A DNA stretch of 62,420 nt from Bryobacterales bacterium (GCA_003167255.1 PMTR01000133.1:1-62420); one strand, 5' to 3'. Shown: positions 40,577 through 50,288, counted from the first letter of the stretch. Notes: generated by a model from the sequence alone, not told the origin. Program-made: numbers and translations.

Positions 40577-42280
40577 TCACTGCTTGATGGGCACCAACAG
40601 CGATCCGAGTTTCGCCGAGGTGCGGTCGTAGAGAATCACCCGCACCTGCGCTACGCCGGCGGCCGGCTCGACGGTCTTGGTGATGGTGAAGCCTTCTTTC
40701 ACCAGGGTCTGGTAGTGTGGCTCATCGAGACTGAGGCCGACCGATTTCGTGGTGGCGCCAAGATCGCGGCCGTCGACGCCGCGCTGCGCGAAAACGATAT
40801 CGAGCGAGCCCGTCCACTTGCCGTCTTTTTGCACGAGGCCAATGTCTTCGGCCGCCACCGCAACGGTGAACTCGAGCGAGCCGGCTTTGGGTTGATCCAC
40901 CTTGATCACCGACGCCGTGAGCGAGATCCCGGTGGCTTCGAGCGGGCTCCAGATGGCATCGCGGATCTCTTCCACGCGTTCATGGTCCGAGGGCGGCGAA
41001 TCGGGAATGGCGAGGTAGCCCTTGCGGTAGCGCACGTCCAGGCTCTTGCCCTTCACCACGACTTTGACGGGGTGGAATTTCGAATCGAGCAGGTTCTGGT
41101 CGGGATAGAAGCCGAGGGTGTAGGTGACTTCGGAATCCTCCACGGCGGCCTGGATGGCGCCGCGGATATCGTTGGTGTTCTCAAAGGCGCGGCCGCCGGT
41201 GTTCTCGGCCATCACGTGGATGGTGCTGCTGCCGGTGGGCATGAGCGACTGCACGGTCTGCGGTCCAGTGGCGCGGGCGCGAGACCTGGGCTTGGCGCCC
41301 TCGGCGGTCATGGATTTCGGCAGCACCACCAGGCCGCGGGCGTCCACCGGGTAGACGGCGATGTTGGCGTTGTTGAGCGCCGCGGTGGCGCGGTCGACTT
41401 CCGCTTTGAAGAACTTGTTGTCGCGCGCGGGGCTGCCGTCGCGGTTGTTCACGCCGTAGGCTCCAGCAGTGCCCGAAGAGCCCACCTGGCTGATCTGGTC
41501 GGAAGGATTGTTGTCGGGCGAATCGAGGCCAATGGCAAAGGGGAAGCTGCCCGAAATCCAGATCAGGTTCTTGCGGCCGGGCACGCGCGCCAGGTGGTTG
41601 GCGATCGCTTCCATGGCCGCGGTGGTGTTGCGCACGCGGTTCTCAATATTGAAGTCGGCGATCACGCCGTCGCTTTCCGTCAGAATGGCGTCAAGCGTGG
41701 CATCGCCGGTGTCTTCCACGTCCGGCGTGGAGGCGTCCAGCATGCCCAGGGTTTCGCCTTTGTAGCGGGCCAGCGCGGCCACCAGGCGGTGCGCGTCGCT
41801 CGTGAAATCGTTAAGCACGCGCAACTGCGCCCCCAGCGTGTACACGGCGATGCGGTCGCCGGGACGGATCTGGGACAGGTACTTCAGGAACTGTTCGCGG
41901 GCGTAGACCTGGTCGCGGTTATCGGTATTGATTCCGTCCAGCAGAATTACGGTTGCGGCGGTAGGGGCCTCGGTGCGCAGCTCGATGCGGTTGGTGAAGG
42001 TGGGGGATTTCGGGGCACCCAGCGCCGCCATCAACTGCGCCTCCTTCGACCGGACCACACTGCTGCTCACCGAGAAGAACGCCACTTGCTGTTGCTTGCC
42101 CTTGTCGAAGACGGTGAAGTCGTCCTTGGTAAGCCCCTTTACGGGCCCATTCTTGTCGCGCACGATCACGCTGATCTCAACCAGGCGCGTGGTGACGCGA
42201 ATGACGCCCGGTCCCGGGGTTTGCGCGGTCAACGCCAGCGAAAGCAGGAAACAGAGGGTGCCGCGGGTAGGACAGACCAT
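40577..42280 (-). CDS. Acidobacterial VWFA-related protein
   Basis: The 567-residue protein has a short hydrophobic N terminus (TLCFLLSLALTAQTP) likely to act as a signal peptide. VIRVTTRLVEISVIVRDKNG and KDDFTVFDKGKQQQ follow, then a VWA-like domain from about residue 105 (ATVILLDGINTDNRDQV). This is the TIGR03436-type family found in many copies in acidobacteria. Its MIDAS-like segment differs from the usual DxSxS, so metal binding is uncertain. The ATG at 42280 lies inside a BIME-like repeat (42267-42355), so the first residues (MVCPT) are repeat-encoded. The gene lies 75 bases downstream of larE, across that repeat. Confidence 0.85.
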   Translation of the reverse strand: MVCPTRGTLCFLLSLALTAQTPGPGVIRVTTRLVEISVIVRDKNGPVKGLTKDDFTVFDKGKQQQVAFFSVSSSVVRSKEAQLMAALGAPKSPTFTNRIELRTEAPTAATVILLDGINTDNRDQVYAREQFLKYLSQIRPGDRIAVYTLGAQLRVLNDFTSDAHRLVAALARYKGETLGMLDASTPDVEDTGDATLDAILTESDGVIADFNIENRVRNTTAAMEAIANHLARVPGRKNLIWISGSFPFAIGLDSPDNNPSDQISQVGSSGTAGAYGVNNRDGSPARDNKFFKAEVDRATAALNNANIAVYPVDARGLVVLPKSMTAEGAKPRSRARATGPQTVQSLMPTGSSTIHVMAENTGGRAFENTNDIRGAIQAAVEDSEVTYTLGFYPDQNLLDSKFHPVKVVVKGKSLDVRYRKGYLAIPDSPPSDHERVEEIRDAIWSPLEATGISLTASVIKVDQPKAGSLEFTVAVAAEDIGLVQKDGKWTGSLDIVFAQRGVDGRDLGATTKSVGLSLDEPHYQTLVKEGFTITKTVEPAAGVAQVRVILYDRTSAKLGSLLVPIKQ

Positions 42281-42355
42281 CGTCTTTCGTGGTCTGTCTT
42301 TTCTCGCCGAAGCACGGCTGCTGGCCAGACGACAAAACCCGATCGTCTGTCCCAC
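42267..42355. repeat. BIME-like element, GTGGGAC family, copy 2
   Basis: The element begins GTAGGACAGACCATCG and ends with the inverted head GTCTGTCCCAC. It fills the whole space between larE and the VWFA gene: its right end touches the larE stop (TAG at 42355-42357) and its left end contains the ATG of the VWFA gene (42280). It matches the element at 8325-8406 along its length, including TTCGTGGTCTGTC and a central ACGGCTGCT. Confidence 0.8.
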
Positions 42356-43194
42356 TATCGCGCCTTTTCCGGCAGGTTCAGTACTTCGTTGAGCGATCCC
42401 TGGCGGTATCCTTCCAGATCCAGGGCCACATAGCGGAACCCCAGTGCCTTGAATATCGCGGTGAACCTGTCTGCCATGTCGATGGTGAGCGCCCGCTCCA
42501 TCTCTTCGCGCGCGATTTCGATGCGCACCACATCCCCGTGATACCTCACGCGGAACTGCCGGAAGCCCAACTCCTTCACGCGCTCCTCGCCGGTTTCCAC
42601 GGTCTTCACGGTTTGAATGGTCACCGGGGTGCCATAGGGAATGCGCGAGCTGAGGCAGGCCGAAGCGGGCCGGTCCCAGGTAGGCAGCCCGGCCAGCCGC
42701 GAGAGTTCGCGAATCTCGGCTTTGGTCAAGCCGGCATCCGCCAGCGGCGCCGCTACCTGGTGCAAGCGCGCTGCGTTTTGTCCCGGCCGATAGTCGCCCA
42801 GATCGTCCAGGTTGACGCCATAAATAATGTGACGGTAGCCGCGCTCGCGCCCGAGCGCTTCGAGCCGCGCGAATAATTCGTCCTTGCAGTGGAAGCAGCG
42901 GTCGGCATCGTTGCGGGCGTAATCCGGATTGTCGAACTCGTTGGTCTGAATGTACTCGTGCGCGATGCCGAAGCGCTTCACGAATCGCTCGGCGTCGCGC
43001 TTGTGGGATTCGGGAATGGAGGCCGAATCGGCGGTGACCGCCAGCGCGCCAGAGCCCAGCACGCGCTCCGCGGCCCAAGCCAGGTAGGCGGAATCCGTGC
43101 CGCCGGAGAACGCGACAATCACGCGCTCCATGGGGCGCAGGCGCTCGAAGAGATCCTGTTCCTTCTCTTGTGCGGAGACTGGCACTAAGTACAC
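42355..43194 (-). CDS. larE: LarE, sacrificial sulfur transferase for Ni-pincer cofactor
   Basis: The 279-residue PP-loop enzyme supplies sulfur from its own cysteine to the nickel-pincer nucleotide cofactor of lactate racemase and relatives. The ATP site is VIVAFSGGTDSAYLAWA; DADRCFHCKDELFARL and the donor Cys in RPASACLSSRIPYGTPVT match the family. No larB, larC or larA is visible here, so its partners are elsewhere. The start is GTG at 43194; a later GTG four codons on is also possible. The gene lies downstream of gyrA, separated by a small repeat, and is followed at once by a BIME-like element. Confidence 0.92.
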   Translation of the reverse strand: MYLVPVSAQEKEQDLFERLRPMERVIVAFSGGTDSAYLAWAAERVLGSGALAVTADSASIPESHKRDAERFVKRFGIAHEYIQTNEFDNPDYARNDADRCFHCKDELFARLEALGRERGYRHIIYGVNLDDLGDYRPGQNAARLHQVAAPLADAGLTKAEIRELSRLAGLPTWDRPASACLSSRIPYGTPVTIQTVKTVETGEERVKELGFRQFRVRYHGDVVRIEIAREEMERALTIDMADRFTAIFKALGFRYVALDLEGYRQGSLNEVLNLPEKAR

Positions 43195-43229
43195 CGTTTC
43201 ATCAATACACTCTCGTACTCCGCGAAGAC

Positions 43230-43254
43230 CGCTCCCTCACGGTCGCGGCTTTGA
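43230..43254. repeat. Single diverged arm of the GACCGTAAGG repeat family
   Basis: CGCTCCCTCACGGTCGCGG followed by CTTTGATT is a diverged copy of one arm of the perfect inverted repeat at 10147-10229. Its end touches the gyrA stop codon at 43255-43257. Confidence 0.6.
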
Positions 43255-45756
43255 TTAGTTTACCGGAGAGGCAGGCTCATCCGCTCCGTTACCGTTTACG
43301 GTATCCGGAATCATCGAGGCCGCCGCCACCTTGTCGCCTTCTTCCAGCGACACCAGCCGCACGCCTTGGGTGGACCGCCCGGCCTGCCGGATGGTGGAGG
43401 CTTCGATGCGGATGATCTTCCCGTTCTGGCTGACAATCACCAGATCGGTGTCTTCCTTCACCGAAAGAATCGCGACCACTTTGCCGGTCTTACCGGTGGT
43501 CTTCATGTTGATGACGCCTTTGCCGCCGCGTGCGGTCAGGCGGTAACTATCGAGCGGTGTGCGCTTGCCGTAGCCGTTCTCGCCCATCGAGAGGATGAGC
43601 CCGTCTTTTTCGACCACCTCCACGCCCACCAGGTAATCGCCCTCGGCCAGTTTCATGGCGCGTACGCCGTGCGCCTGGCGGCCCATCGCCCGCACGTCGG
43701 ATTCGGCGAAGCGAATCGCCTGCCCTTCCCGCGAACCCAGGAAGATGTAGTTGCCGCCGTTGGTGATGCGCGCGCCGATCAACTCGTCGCCTTCGTCCAG
43801 CGTCACCGCGATGATGCCGCGCGCCATGGGGTTATCGAATTCCGTCAACTCCGATTTCTTGATCACGCCGTGCCTGGTTACCATCACCACGAACTGGTCG
43901 GGCACGAAGTCCTTCACCGAAAGGAAGGTCTTCACTTCCTCGTCGTTCTGGAGGTTGATGAGGTTGGAGATGTGCTTGCCTTTGCCCACCGTGCTGGCAT
44001 CCGGAATCTCATAGGCCTTCAGCCAGTAGACCCGGCCGCGCGTCGTGAAGATCAGCAGGTAGCTGTGCGTGGAGGCCACCAGCAGGTGCTCCACCACGTC
44101 CTCGGCGCGCGTGCCCATGCCGATGCGGCCCTTGCCGCCGCGCGTCTGCCGGCGGTAGGTGTCCACCGCCGTGCGCTTGAGGTAACCGCCGCGGGTCACG
44201 GTGATGGCGACGTCTTCCACCGCAACCAGGTCCTGCAGCAGGATCTCGCCGGTGTCTTCGACAATCTGGGTGCGCCGCTCGTCGCCGAAATCCTTCTGGA
44301 CTTCCTTGAGCTCCTTGACGATCACTTCGCGCAGGATTTTATCCGAGCCAAGGATCTCCAACATGTCGGTAATGCGGCGCTGCAGCTCGGCCAGCTCGTC
44401 GAGGATCTTCTGCTGCTCCATCCCGGTGAGGCGCTGCAATTGCAGCTCGATGATGGCCTGCGCCTGCTTCTCCGAAAACTGGAACTCCCCGATCAGCGAA
44501 TCGCGGGCTTCGCGAGGCGCCTTGGCGGCGCGGATCAGGCGGATGACTTCATCCAGATTCTGCAGCGCCTTCTGGAAGCCCAGCAACAGGTGCTCGCGTT
44601 CGCGCGCCTTGCGCAGCTCGTATTCCGTGCGCCGGCGGACCACGTCCACGCGGTGGTCGATGAAGAACTTGATCATTTCCACCAGGCCCAGCTCACGCGG
44701 CTGGCCGTTCACGATGGAAAGCATAATCACGCCGAAGTTGACCTGAAGTTGGGTGTTCTTATAAAGGTTGTTGAGCACCACTTCGGCCTGTTCGCCGCGT
44801 TTGAGCTCGACCACGATGCGCAAACCGTCGCGGTCGCTGTGGTCCACCACATCGGAGATGCCTTCGATGCGCTTCTCATTCACCATCGACGCGATCTGTT
44901 CCAGCAGCTTCGACTTTCCCACCTGGTAGGGAATCTCGGTGATGATGATCTGGTCCTTGTCTTTGCCGACGCGCTCGATGGCCGCCTTGGCTCGCAACTT
45001 GAGCTGCCCGCGCCCGCGCGAATACGCGTCCAGGATTCCGGCCCGGCCCAGGATGATGCCGCCGGTGGGAAAATCCGGTCCGGTCACAAACTCCAGCAGC
45101 TTGGGCAACGTCGTGCCCGGGTGCTGCACCATGTAGATGGTGGCGTTGACAATTTCCGTCAGGTTGTGCGGCGGAATATTGGTCGCCATGCCGACGGCGA
45201 TTCCCGACGATCCGTTCACCAGCAGGTTGGGGACCCGCGTGGGCAAAACTTCCGGCTCGCTTTCGCTGTCGTCGTAGTTCGGTTTGAAATCGACCGTCTC
45301 CTTGTCGAGATCTTCCAGCAGAGCGGCGGCGATTTTAGCCAGGCGCGCTTCGGTATAACGGTCGGCGGCCGGCGGATCGGGATCGATGGAGCCGAAATTC
45401 CCCTGCCCTTCGATCAGCGGATAGCGCAGCGAGAAGGGCTGCGCCATGCGCACCAAGGCGTCATAGATCGCCAGGTTGCCGTGCGGATGGTACTTGCCCA
45501 TGCAATCGCCGACGATCCGGGCGCACTTGCGCGTCGGGCGGTTCGGCTGGAGCCCCATTTGCTGCATGGTGTAGAGAATCCGCCGGTGTACCGGCTTCAA
45601 CCCGTCACGAATATCCGGCAGCGCCCGGCCCACGATTACGCTCATGGCATAGTCGAGGTACGACCGCTTCATTTCGTCTTCAATATTGGTCGGTATGAGG
45701 TTCTGATTGCCCCCTGTTGGGGGCGGACCTTGCGGTGGTTGTTCCTGATCTGCCAA
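43255..45756 (-). CDS. gyrA: DNA gyrase subunit A
   Basis: The 833-residue type II topoisomerase subunit introduces negative supercoils with GyrB. The catalytic Tyr is in DRYTEARL near residue 133, and the C-terminal pinwheel carries the gyrase-specific GyrA box ([12 protein letters not shown]). Acidic linkers occur at the C terminus. In the quinolone-resistance region, [17 protein letters not shown] has Asn and Leu where E. coli has Asp82 and Ser83; the Asp87 equivalent is kept. gyrB is not in the window. Larger than usual open frames on the opposite strand are GC-driven shadows. Confidence 0.97.
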   Translation of the reverse strand: MADQEQPPQGPPPTGGNQNLIPTNIEDEMKRSYLDYAMSVIVGRALPDIRDGLKPVHRRILYTMQQMGLQPNRPTRKCARIVGDCMGKYHPHGNLAIYDALVRMAQPFSLRYPLIEGQGNFGSIDPDPPAADRYTEARLAKIAAALLEDLDKETVDFKPNYDDSESEPEVLPTRVPNLLVNGSSGIAVGMATNIPPHNLTEIVNATIYMVQHPGTTLPKLLEFVTGPDFPTGGIILGRAGILDAYSRGRGQLKLRAKAAIERVGKDKDQIIITEIPYQVGKSKLLEQIASMVNEKRIEGISDVVDHSDRDGLRIVVELKRGEQAEVVLNNLYKNTQLQVNFGVIMLSIVNGQPRELGLVEMIKFFIDHRVDVVRRRTEYELRKAREREHLLLGFQKALQNLDEVIRLIRAAKAPREARDSLIGEFQFSEKQAQAIIELQLQRLTGMEQQKILDELAELQRRITDMLEILGSDKILREVIVKELKEVQKDFGDERRTQIVEDTGEILLQDLVAVEDVAITVTRGGYLKRTAVDTYRRQTRGGKGRIGMGTRAEDVVEHLLVASTHSYLLIFTTRGRVYWLKAYEIPDASTVGKGKHISNLINLQNDEEVKTFLSVKDFVPDQFVVMVTRHGVIKKSELTEFDNPMARGIIAVTLDEGDELIGARITNGGNYIFLGSREGQAIRFAESDVRAMGRQAHGVRAMKLAEGDYLVGVEVVEKDGLILSMGENGYGKRTPLDSYRLTARGGKGVINMKTTGKTGKVVAILSVKEDTDLVIVSQNGKIIRIEASTIRQAGRSTQGVRLVSLEEGDKVAAASMIPDTVNGNGADEPASPVN

Positions 45757-45843
45757 GGTATCTCCTCGCTGCGGTTAAGTCCCTATTTTACCAAGAATTT
45801 AGTTGCGAGTGAAGGGGAGCCGGTTTTCGTGTTGTCTTCGCCT

Positions 45844-46632
45844 TTATTTGCCGTCGCCGAAGCTGATGGTGGAATCGGCTGAGAACTTGCGGTATTCGCG
45901 GAAGTCCGTGCGGTTCCGCGCCCACAAACCGAGCGCGCGCATCTCCGTCTCTGAAGACGCCGGCAGCAGGTATGGCCTGCCGCCGACATCGGCGAAATCG
46001 TAATTCACCGTCGTGGTGGATGAATAGATCGGATAGGCCTTGGGAATCGTGTCGGCGATGTAAGTCAGGCGCAGCACATCGCCGGTTTCACGATCCACTT
46101 CCACCATACCGTGGTACCCGACTCTGGTCTGAGTGAGTCCCGCGGAGGCCATGAAGTTCAAAAAGTACCTGGAGTGCGACACGTCCACCTGATAGAGGTA
46201 GACGGCCGCCGGCCGTTTGCCCACCTTGGTCCACTTCTCCCAGGTGAAAACCGCTTGCGAAGCGGGCTCGAAAATCTGCTGCAGAATGAGGCCAAATTCC
46301 CCCATCGTGATGGCCCCGCTGCCCAGATCTGCGTATGACTTCTCGCTGGGCGCACCGTTGATAAGTACGAGCCTGTGATCTTCCTTCTGATCGAAGTAGC
46401 TCAGCTTGATGGTCAGGGTGTCCAGCGGGCGCCAAAACCCGCGTTGCGTCGCGTCAAGGTAGCGGTGGACCAGTTGCGTGCAGACGAAATCGGGCAGCGA
46501 CCGGGTGTAGGTGAGCGCCACGTTGCGGCTCATCTCGATGGCCGCGGCGGTTTCTGCCGGGATTGGCGCTTGGGCCCAACCGGCGGCTGCGTACGGCAAC
46601 AGCGCCAGCAGCCTCACACCGCGCCGAATCAT
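45844..46632 (-). CDS. Secreted acidobacterial protein of unknown function
   Basis: The 262-residue exported protein has a signal peptide (RLLALLPYAAAGWAQ) and a mostly beta C-terminal part. Motifs such as RSLPDFVCTQLVHRYLD, LVLINGAPSEKSYADLGSG and GMVEVDRETGDVLRLTYIAD recur in acidobacterial paralogues that I know only as hypothetical. The last two thirds have the repeated strands expected of a lipoprotein-localisation-like or outer-membrane-protein fold. No catalytic motif is visible. It is divergent from the Ycf48-like gene. Confidence 0.7.
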   Translation of the reverse strand: MIRRGVRLLALLPYAAAGWAQAPIPAETAAAIEMSRNVALTYTRSLPDFVCTQLVHRYLDATQRGFWRPLDTLTIKLSYFDQKEDHRLVLINGAPSEKSYADLGSGAITMGEFGLILQQIFEPASQAVFTWEKWTKVGKRPAAVYLYQVDVSHSRYFLNFMASAGLTQTRVGYHGMVEVDRETGDVLRLTYIADTIPKAYPIYSSTTTVNYDFADVGGRPYLLPASSETEMRALGLWARNRTDFREYRKFSADSTISFGDGK

Positions 46633-46817
46633 GACTCATTGTACACGCTTCTCCGCCGACGGCCGATCATCGCCGCCGCTGGCGCTAACTGGCCCCAAAG
46701 GGCTATCAGACAGCCTCGTTGCGCCCGTAACTTCTCCCCGTTCCGCTACGTTACTCAAGCAACCGGGGTGTCTGAGGACCCCGCACGATGTTCCCGTGTG
46801 CCTCAAAAGGAGCAACC

Positions 46818-47822
46818 ATGCCGAATTGTAAGTATGTTGCAAGACTGATGGGAGCCAGCGCGTTTCTGCTGCTGCCGCTGCTGGCGGCCGCCTCCGATAA
46901 GGACCATTGCTACCTGCGTGACGCCTCGGCCCCCACGGTTTCGAGCGCGTTTCTGCTCTGTGAGCAAGGATTGGTCTACGCCACCACTGACACCGGCGCC
47001 ACCTGGACCGCTCGCGATACCGGCGCGTCCGTGACTTTACATGCCATTTCATTCAGCGACGCGAACCACGGATTTGTTGCCGGCGAGGGCGGCACTCTGC
47101 TGGCCACTGCGGACGGCGGCAAAACCTGGCAGACGCGCAACACCGGATCCACCGAACACCTGCTCACCATCTTCACGCTGGGCGATCGCGCGTGGGTGGG
47201 CGGCTTCGATGGCACGATTCTTTACTCTTCCGATGTGGGAACCACGTGGGCCAAGCAGAAGACCGGAACCACCATGGCCCTGGAAAACATTTTCTTCCTG
47301 GATCCGGATCATGGCTGGGCGGTGGGCTGGTCGGGCACCATCCTGCGCACCGCCGATGGCGGCAAGACTTGGGAGAACATCAAGACTGACGCTGCTTCCT
47401 GGTCGCTGGCGGCGGTCCATTTCAACGATCTCAAGAGCGGCTGGGCCGTCGGCTTCGCGGGCCAGCTTCTGCATTCGACCGATGGCGGCGCGACCTGGGT
47501 AGTGCAAAAGGCCCCAGTCCAATCCTGGCTCACTTCCATGGCAGCCGACCGTTCCAAGCGTCTGTGGATCGCCGGCGACGATCAGCTTCTCTTCAGTGAG
47601 GACGGCGGCGCCACGTGGCGCGGCATTCCGGTCGAGAACATGTTTGTCTCGCGCGTCTTTCCGCTGGGTGGTTCGCTGCGCGCGTTGGGCGAACTGGGCA
47701 TTCTCAAGCAGGGCGGCGCGTCCGGCCTGGAGTGGAAACGCGACGAGACGCTGGTTCCCGCCGGCGCCCATATCGCCGCCTCGCTGGAAGACGCCGCCAA
47801 GACCACCGGCAAGTTGCCGTAA
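46818..47822 (+). CDS. Ycf48-like / BNR-repeat beta-propeller protein
   Basis: The 334-residue exported protein has a signal peptide (LMGASAFLLLPLLAAAS) and six or seven beta-propeller blades. Asp-box-like motifs include TTDTGATWT, TADGGKTWQ, SSDVGTTWA, TADGGKTWE, STDGGATWV and SEDGGATWR. It resembles Ycf48/HCF136 proteins, which help photosystem assembly in phototrophs; in heterotrophs the role is unknown. The ATG at 46818 is preceded by AAAAGGAG. It is probably transcribed alone. Confidence 0.87.
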   Translation: MPNCKYVARLMGASAFLLLPLLAAASDKDHCYLRDASAPTVSSAFLLCEQGLVYATTDTGATWTARDTGASVTLHAISFSDANHGFVAGEGGTLLATADGGKTWQTRNTGSTEHLLTIFTLGDRAWVGGFDGTILYSSDVGTTWAKQKTGTTMALENIFFLDPDHGWAVGWSGTILRTADGGKTWENIKTDAASWSLAAVHFNDLKSGWAVGFAGQLLHSTDGGATWVVQKAPVQSWLTSMAADRSKRLWIAGDDQLLFSEDGGATWRGIPVENMFVSRVFPLGGSLRALGELGILKQGGASGLEWKRDETLVPAGAHIAASLEDAAKTTGKLP

Positions 47823-47919
47823 CCTTATCGGGTGAGGGCAAGCTAGAGCATGCCTCACGAGAGAATTTCCGAAACATTTGCGAAGGTATTTTCGCACCTG
47901 AATCTCGTTAAACTGGGAC

Positions 47920-48774
47920 ATGCACGCCTTGCAAATTGTCTCGTGGCGGGTTGCCGTCGCCGGCCGCTGGACGGCCCGCATCCTCGGAACGTTGATGTTT
48001 CTCCTTTTTCTGGCCTTCTTCTTCGGCGAAGGCCCTCCGGATCTCTCCCGCCTCACTTCCACTGAGCGCCTTCAGTTCTTGTGCATCACCGTCCTGTTCC
48101 TCGGCTTGGTGATTGCCTGGAAATGGGAAGGCCTGGGCGGCCTGATCACCGTTGCCGGCTTCGCCTTTTTGGTCGCCATCAACGCCAACCACCTCCGCAT
48201 GTGGGCTCTTTGTGTCCCGGCCATCGTCGGCGCGATGCACATCGCCAGTTGGGCAAGGCTCAGAGTGGGGGTGCCCGCTCGTCTTGCCCCGTGGCACGTG
48301 CCCCGCTCTGCCGTGATCTCTCTGGTTGCCGCGCTAGTTGTCTTTCTCCTGCTCTGCGCCAACGAGATGTTCGGCCAGCCGCCCCTAATGACCCCCACTC
48401 TTCACCCGGATAGCGGCCTCCTGGGCGCCTGGTACGGCAGGGGGACCTATGTTCCCGCCGACAACTCCATCGCCGTCGAGTTCATCATCCACCCGGATGG
48501 CTCGGTGACCGGCACCGTCGGAGACGCCACCGTCACCGCGGGCCGCATTACCTATGGCCGCAGTTGGTTCGGCCGGCTGCTGAACATAAATTCGCCATAC
48601 CGGATGACCGGCCAACTCTCCAGTGTGGTTCGGGTGTCGAAAGAAGTTTGGGGCGACCGATTCAGCCTGCCCTTGGGAATCCGCGGCGAGGTCCTCGACG
48701 GGTCTCTGTTTGTGCGTGACCGTCCCGTGCGCCTGTTGCTGACCAGGCGCCAAGCCGGCGGACTCCAACCGTGA
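47920..48774 (+). CDS. Multi-pass membrane protein with C-terminal soluble domain
   Basis: The 284-residue protein has four or five membrane segments in its first 150 residues (LGTLMFLLFLAFFFGE, FLCITVLFLGLVIAWKW, LITVAGFAFLVAI, VISLVAALVVFLLLCANE). An outside domain from about residue 155 has GLLGAWYGRGTYVPADNS and EFIIHPDGSVTGTVGDA. The membrane part resembles small DUF-type acidobacterial membrane proteins. The function is unknown. Its TGA overlaps the GTG start of the next gene (GTGA), so the regulator is translationally coupled to it. Confidence 0.7.
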   Translation: MHALQIVSWRVAVAGRWTARILGTLMFLLFLAFFFGEGPPDLSRLTSTERLQFLCITVLFLGLVIAWKWEGLGGLITVAGFAFLVAINANHLRMWALCVPAIVGAMHIASWARLRVGVPARLAPWHVPRSAVISLVAALVVFLLLCANEMFGQPPLMTPTLHPDSGLLGAWYGRGTYVPADNSIAVEFIIHPDGSVTGTVGDATVTAGRITYGRSWFGRLLNINSPYRMTGQLSSVVRVSKEVWGDRFSLPLGIRGEVLDGSLFVRDRPVRLLLTRRQAGGLQP

Positions 48775-49616
48775 TCCACCACTTCGGCCCATTCCGGTAC
48801 GACACGGAGCAACGCCTCCTGTTCCGCGACGAGGGAATGGTGCCGCTTGTGCCCAAAGCCATCGATACTTTGCATGTCCTGCTCGAGCGCCGCGGCCGCG
48901 TGGTGGAAAAAGCCGAGCTCATGAAACTGGTTTGGCCCGACACGGTTGTCGAGGACGTAGGCCTCGCCCGCAACATCTCGCTCCTCCGCAAAGCCCTCGG
49001 CGACGAAGGCGCGGAGTCCTCTTATGTCGAGACCATTCCACGCCGCGGATACCGCTTCGTAGCCGCCGAAGCGTTCCCGCCCGCGCCCCCACGCCGCCCG
49101 CGCTGGCTGCCGGCCGCCTGCGTCGCCGCGCTGGTTGCTCTGGCCTGCCTGATCTATTGGCAGTTCTATGTGCCCTCGCGCTTCCTTAAGCGCGGGCCCG
49201 GTCTCGCCGCTCTGGCCGTCGTCCCCTTCGAGTCCCTCACACCCGACTTGAGCCCCTCCGGCTTTGCCCAAGGATTCACCGACTCGCTGGTCTCCGACCT
49301 GTCGAAACTCGACGCGGTACAAGTCGTCTCCCCCAGCACGGTCCGCCGCCACCAGTGGGTGGGCATCTCGATGGGCCTGATGGGACGCCTGCTTGGTCTC
49401 GAGGTCCTGGTGGAAGGCACGGTCCGCAAGGTCGGCGGCCGCCTGCGCATCACCGCCCGCCTGGTAGATGTCCACACCGGCAAGGTGATCTGGTCCGACA
49501 CCTACGATCGGCCCGCCGCGGACCCCGGGCAGGTTGAGACCGAAGTCGCCGCGGAAGTAGCCACTCAGGTTGGTGCGCACCTCGCCATCCAGGGAAAGTT
49601 TCCCGCCAGCCGCTAG
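48771..49616 (+). CDS. CadC-like winged-helix membrane regulator
   Basis: The 281-residue protein has an N-terminal OmpR-type winged-helix DNA-binding domain at about residues 1-95 (YDTEQRLLFRDEGMVPLVPK; NISLLRKALGDEGAESSYVETIPRRGYRF). A single membrane segment (WLPAACVAALVALACLIYWQF) and an extracytoplasmic alpha/beta domain (residues 145-281) with VVPFESLTPDLSPSGFAQGFTDSL follow. The last part matches the TolB-like NTD/FlgO-like domain often seen in acidobacterial regulators. It senses an envelope signal and regulates transcription from the membrane. The start is a GTG overlapping the preceding stop. A REP-like block begins at its stop codon. Confidence 0.88.
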   Translation: MIHHFGPFRYDTEQRLLFRDEGMVPLVPKAIDTLHVLLERRGRVVEKAELMKLVWPDTVVEDVGLARNISLLRKALGDEGAESSYVETIPRRGYRFVAAEAFPPAPPRRPRWLPAACVAALVALACLIYWQFYVPSRFLKRGPGLAALAVVPFESLTPDLSPSGFAQGFTDSLVSDLSKLDAVQVVSPSTVRRHQWVGISMGLMGRLLGLEVLVEGTVRKVGGRLRITARLVDVHTGKVIWSDTYDRPAADPGQVETEVAAEVATQVGAHLAIQGKFPASR

Positions 49617-49669
49617 TGCAACGCAAGAGCCGCCTGAAAGGCGGCTGCGGCCAGGATTGGCCGCCCCAC
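49612..49669. repeat. REP-like block, GCCAGGATTGG family
   Basis: This block starts GCTAGTGCA, which includes the TAG stop of the CadC-like gene (49614-49616). It continues with AGAGCCGCCTGAAAGGCGGC and ends at the inverted GTGGGGC head (ATTGGCCGCCCCAC). It is a shorter version of the block at 36652-36740. Confidence 0.75.
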
Positions 49670-49745
49670 ATGCTTTGCGAAGCCATTCCGAAGCCACATT
49701 CGGGCCCTCTCCGCCGCACTATGGAACCGAAAGGAGCTGTTCCCC

Positions 49746-50207
49746 ATGAAACTGTTTTCGATTCTCGCCGCCGCCATCACCGTCACCGCCAGTTTGGCCT
49801 GTGCCCAAACTATCCGTGTCGGAACCTTCCACAAGCAATCGGTCGTGGTCGCCTTCTATCGTTCTCCCCTCTGGGCGGACGCCGCCAAAGCGAAGGTCGC
49901 CGAACTGGACGCCGCCAGGAAGGCCAACGACGCCGGGAAGGTGCAGGACCTCGAAGCCTGGGGCAGTGCCCACCAGGAGCTGGCGCATCGCCAGCTCGCG
50001 GGCGATGCCCCTATCACCAACATCCTGGAAGCCCTATCCCCCGGACTTCCCGAGATCGCCCGCCGCGCCGTCGTGAAACTGATCGCCCCCGACCTCCCCT
50101 TCGCCGATCCCACTGTCGAGGCCGTCGATGTGACCGATCTTCTCCTGGACTACCTGCAGGCTGATGCCAACACCCGCTCCATCGTCCGCGATCTGCGGAA
50201 ACGCTAA
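49746..50207 (+). CDS. Secreted small helical protein
   Basis: The 153-residue exported protein has a signal peptide (ILAAAITVTASLACAQ). A helical, Ala/Asp/Glu-rich body follows (KAKVAELDAARKANDAGKVQDLEAWGSA). AAAGGAG lies about ten bases before the ATG at 49746. I do not recognise a family or motif. The last third (DPTVEAVDVTDLLLDYLQAD) looks like a separate helical hairpin. It is downstream of a REP-like block and upstream of an inverted repeat, so it is likely its own transcription unit. Confidence 0.65.
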   Translation: MKLFSILAAAITVTASLACAQTIRVGTFHKQSVVVAFYRSPLWADAAKAKVAELDAARKANDAGKVQDLEAWGSAHQELAHRQLAGDAPITNILEALSPGLPEIARRAVVKLIAPDLPFADPTVEAVDVTDLLLDYLQADANTRSIVRDLRKR

Positions 50208-50211
50208 AAGC

Positions 50212-50288
50212 GGCCGACGGCCGGATCTCAGGGATTCTTGCTCGCCGCGCAGATCGCCGGCTCCGCGCACCACTATCCGCCGTCGGCC
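50212..50288. repeat. Inverted repeat, GGCCGACGG arms
   Basis: GGCCGACGG at 50212-50220 is inverted as CCGTCGGCC at 50280-50288 with a loop of 59 bases. It starts just after the stop of the small secreted gene. No T tract follows either arm. Confidence 0.55.

Noticed and set aside
40715-42433. A 572-residue open frame opposite the VWFA gene
   Set aside because: Shadow frame; the minus-strand VWFA protein has clear family motifs.
43366-45882. An 838-residue open frame on the plus strand opposite gyrA
   Set aside because: It is a GC-driven shadow of gyrA: codons mirror the gyrA third positions, the product has no family pattern, and the minus-strand gyrA is unmistakable.
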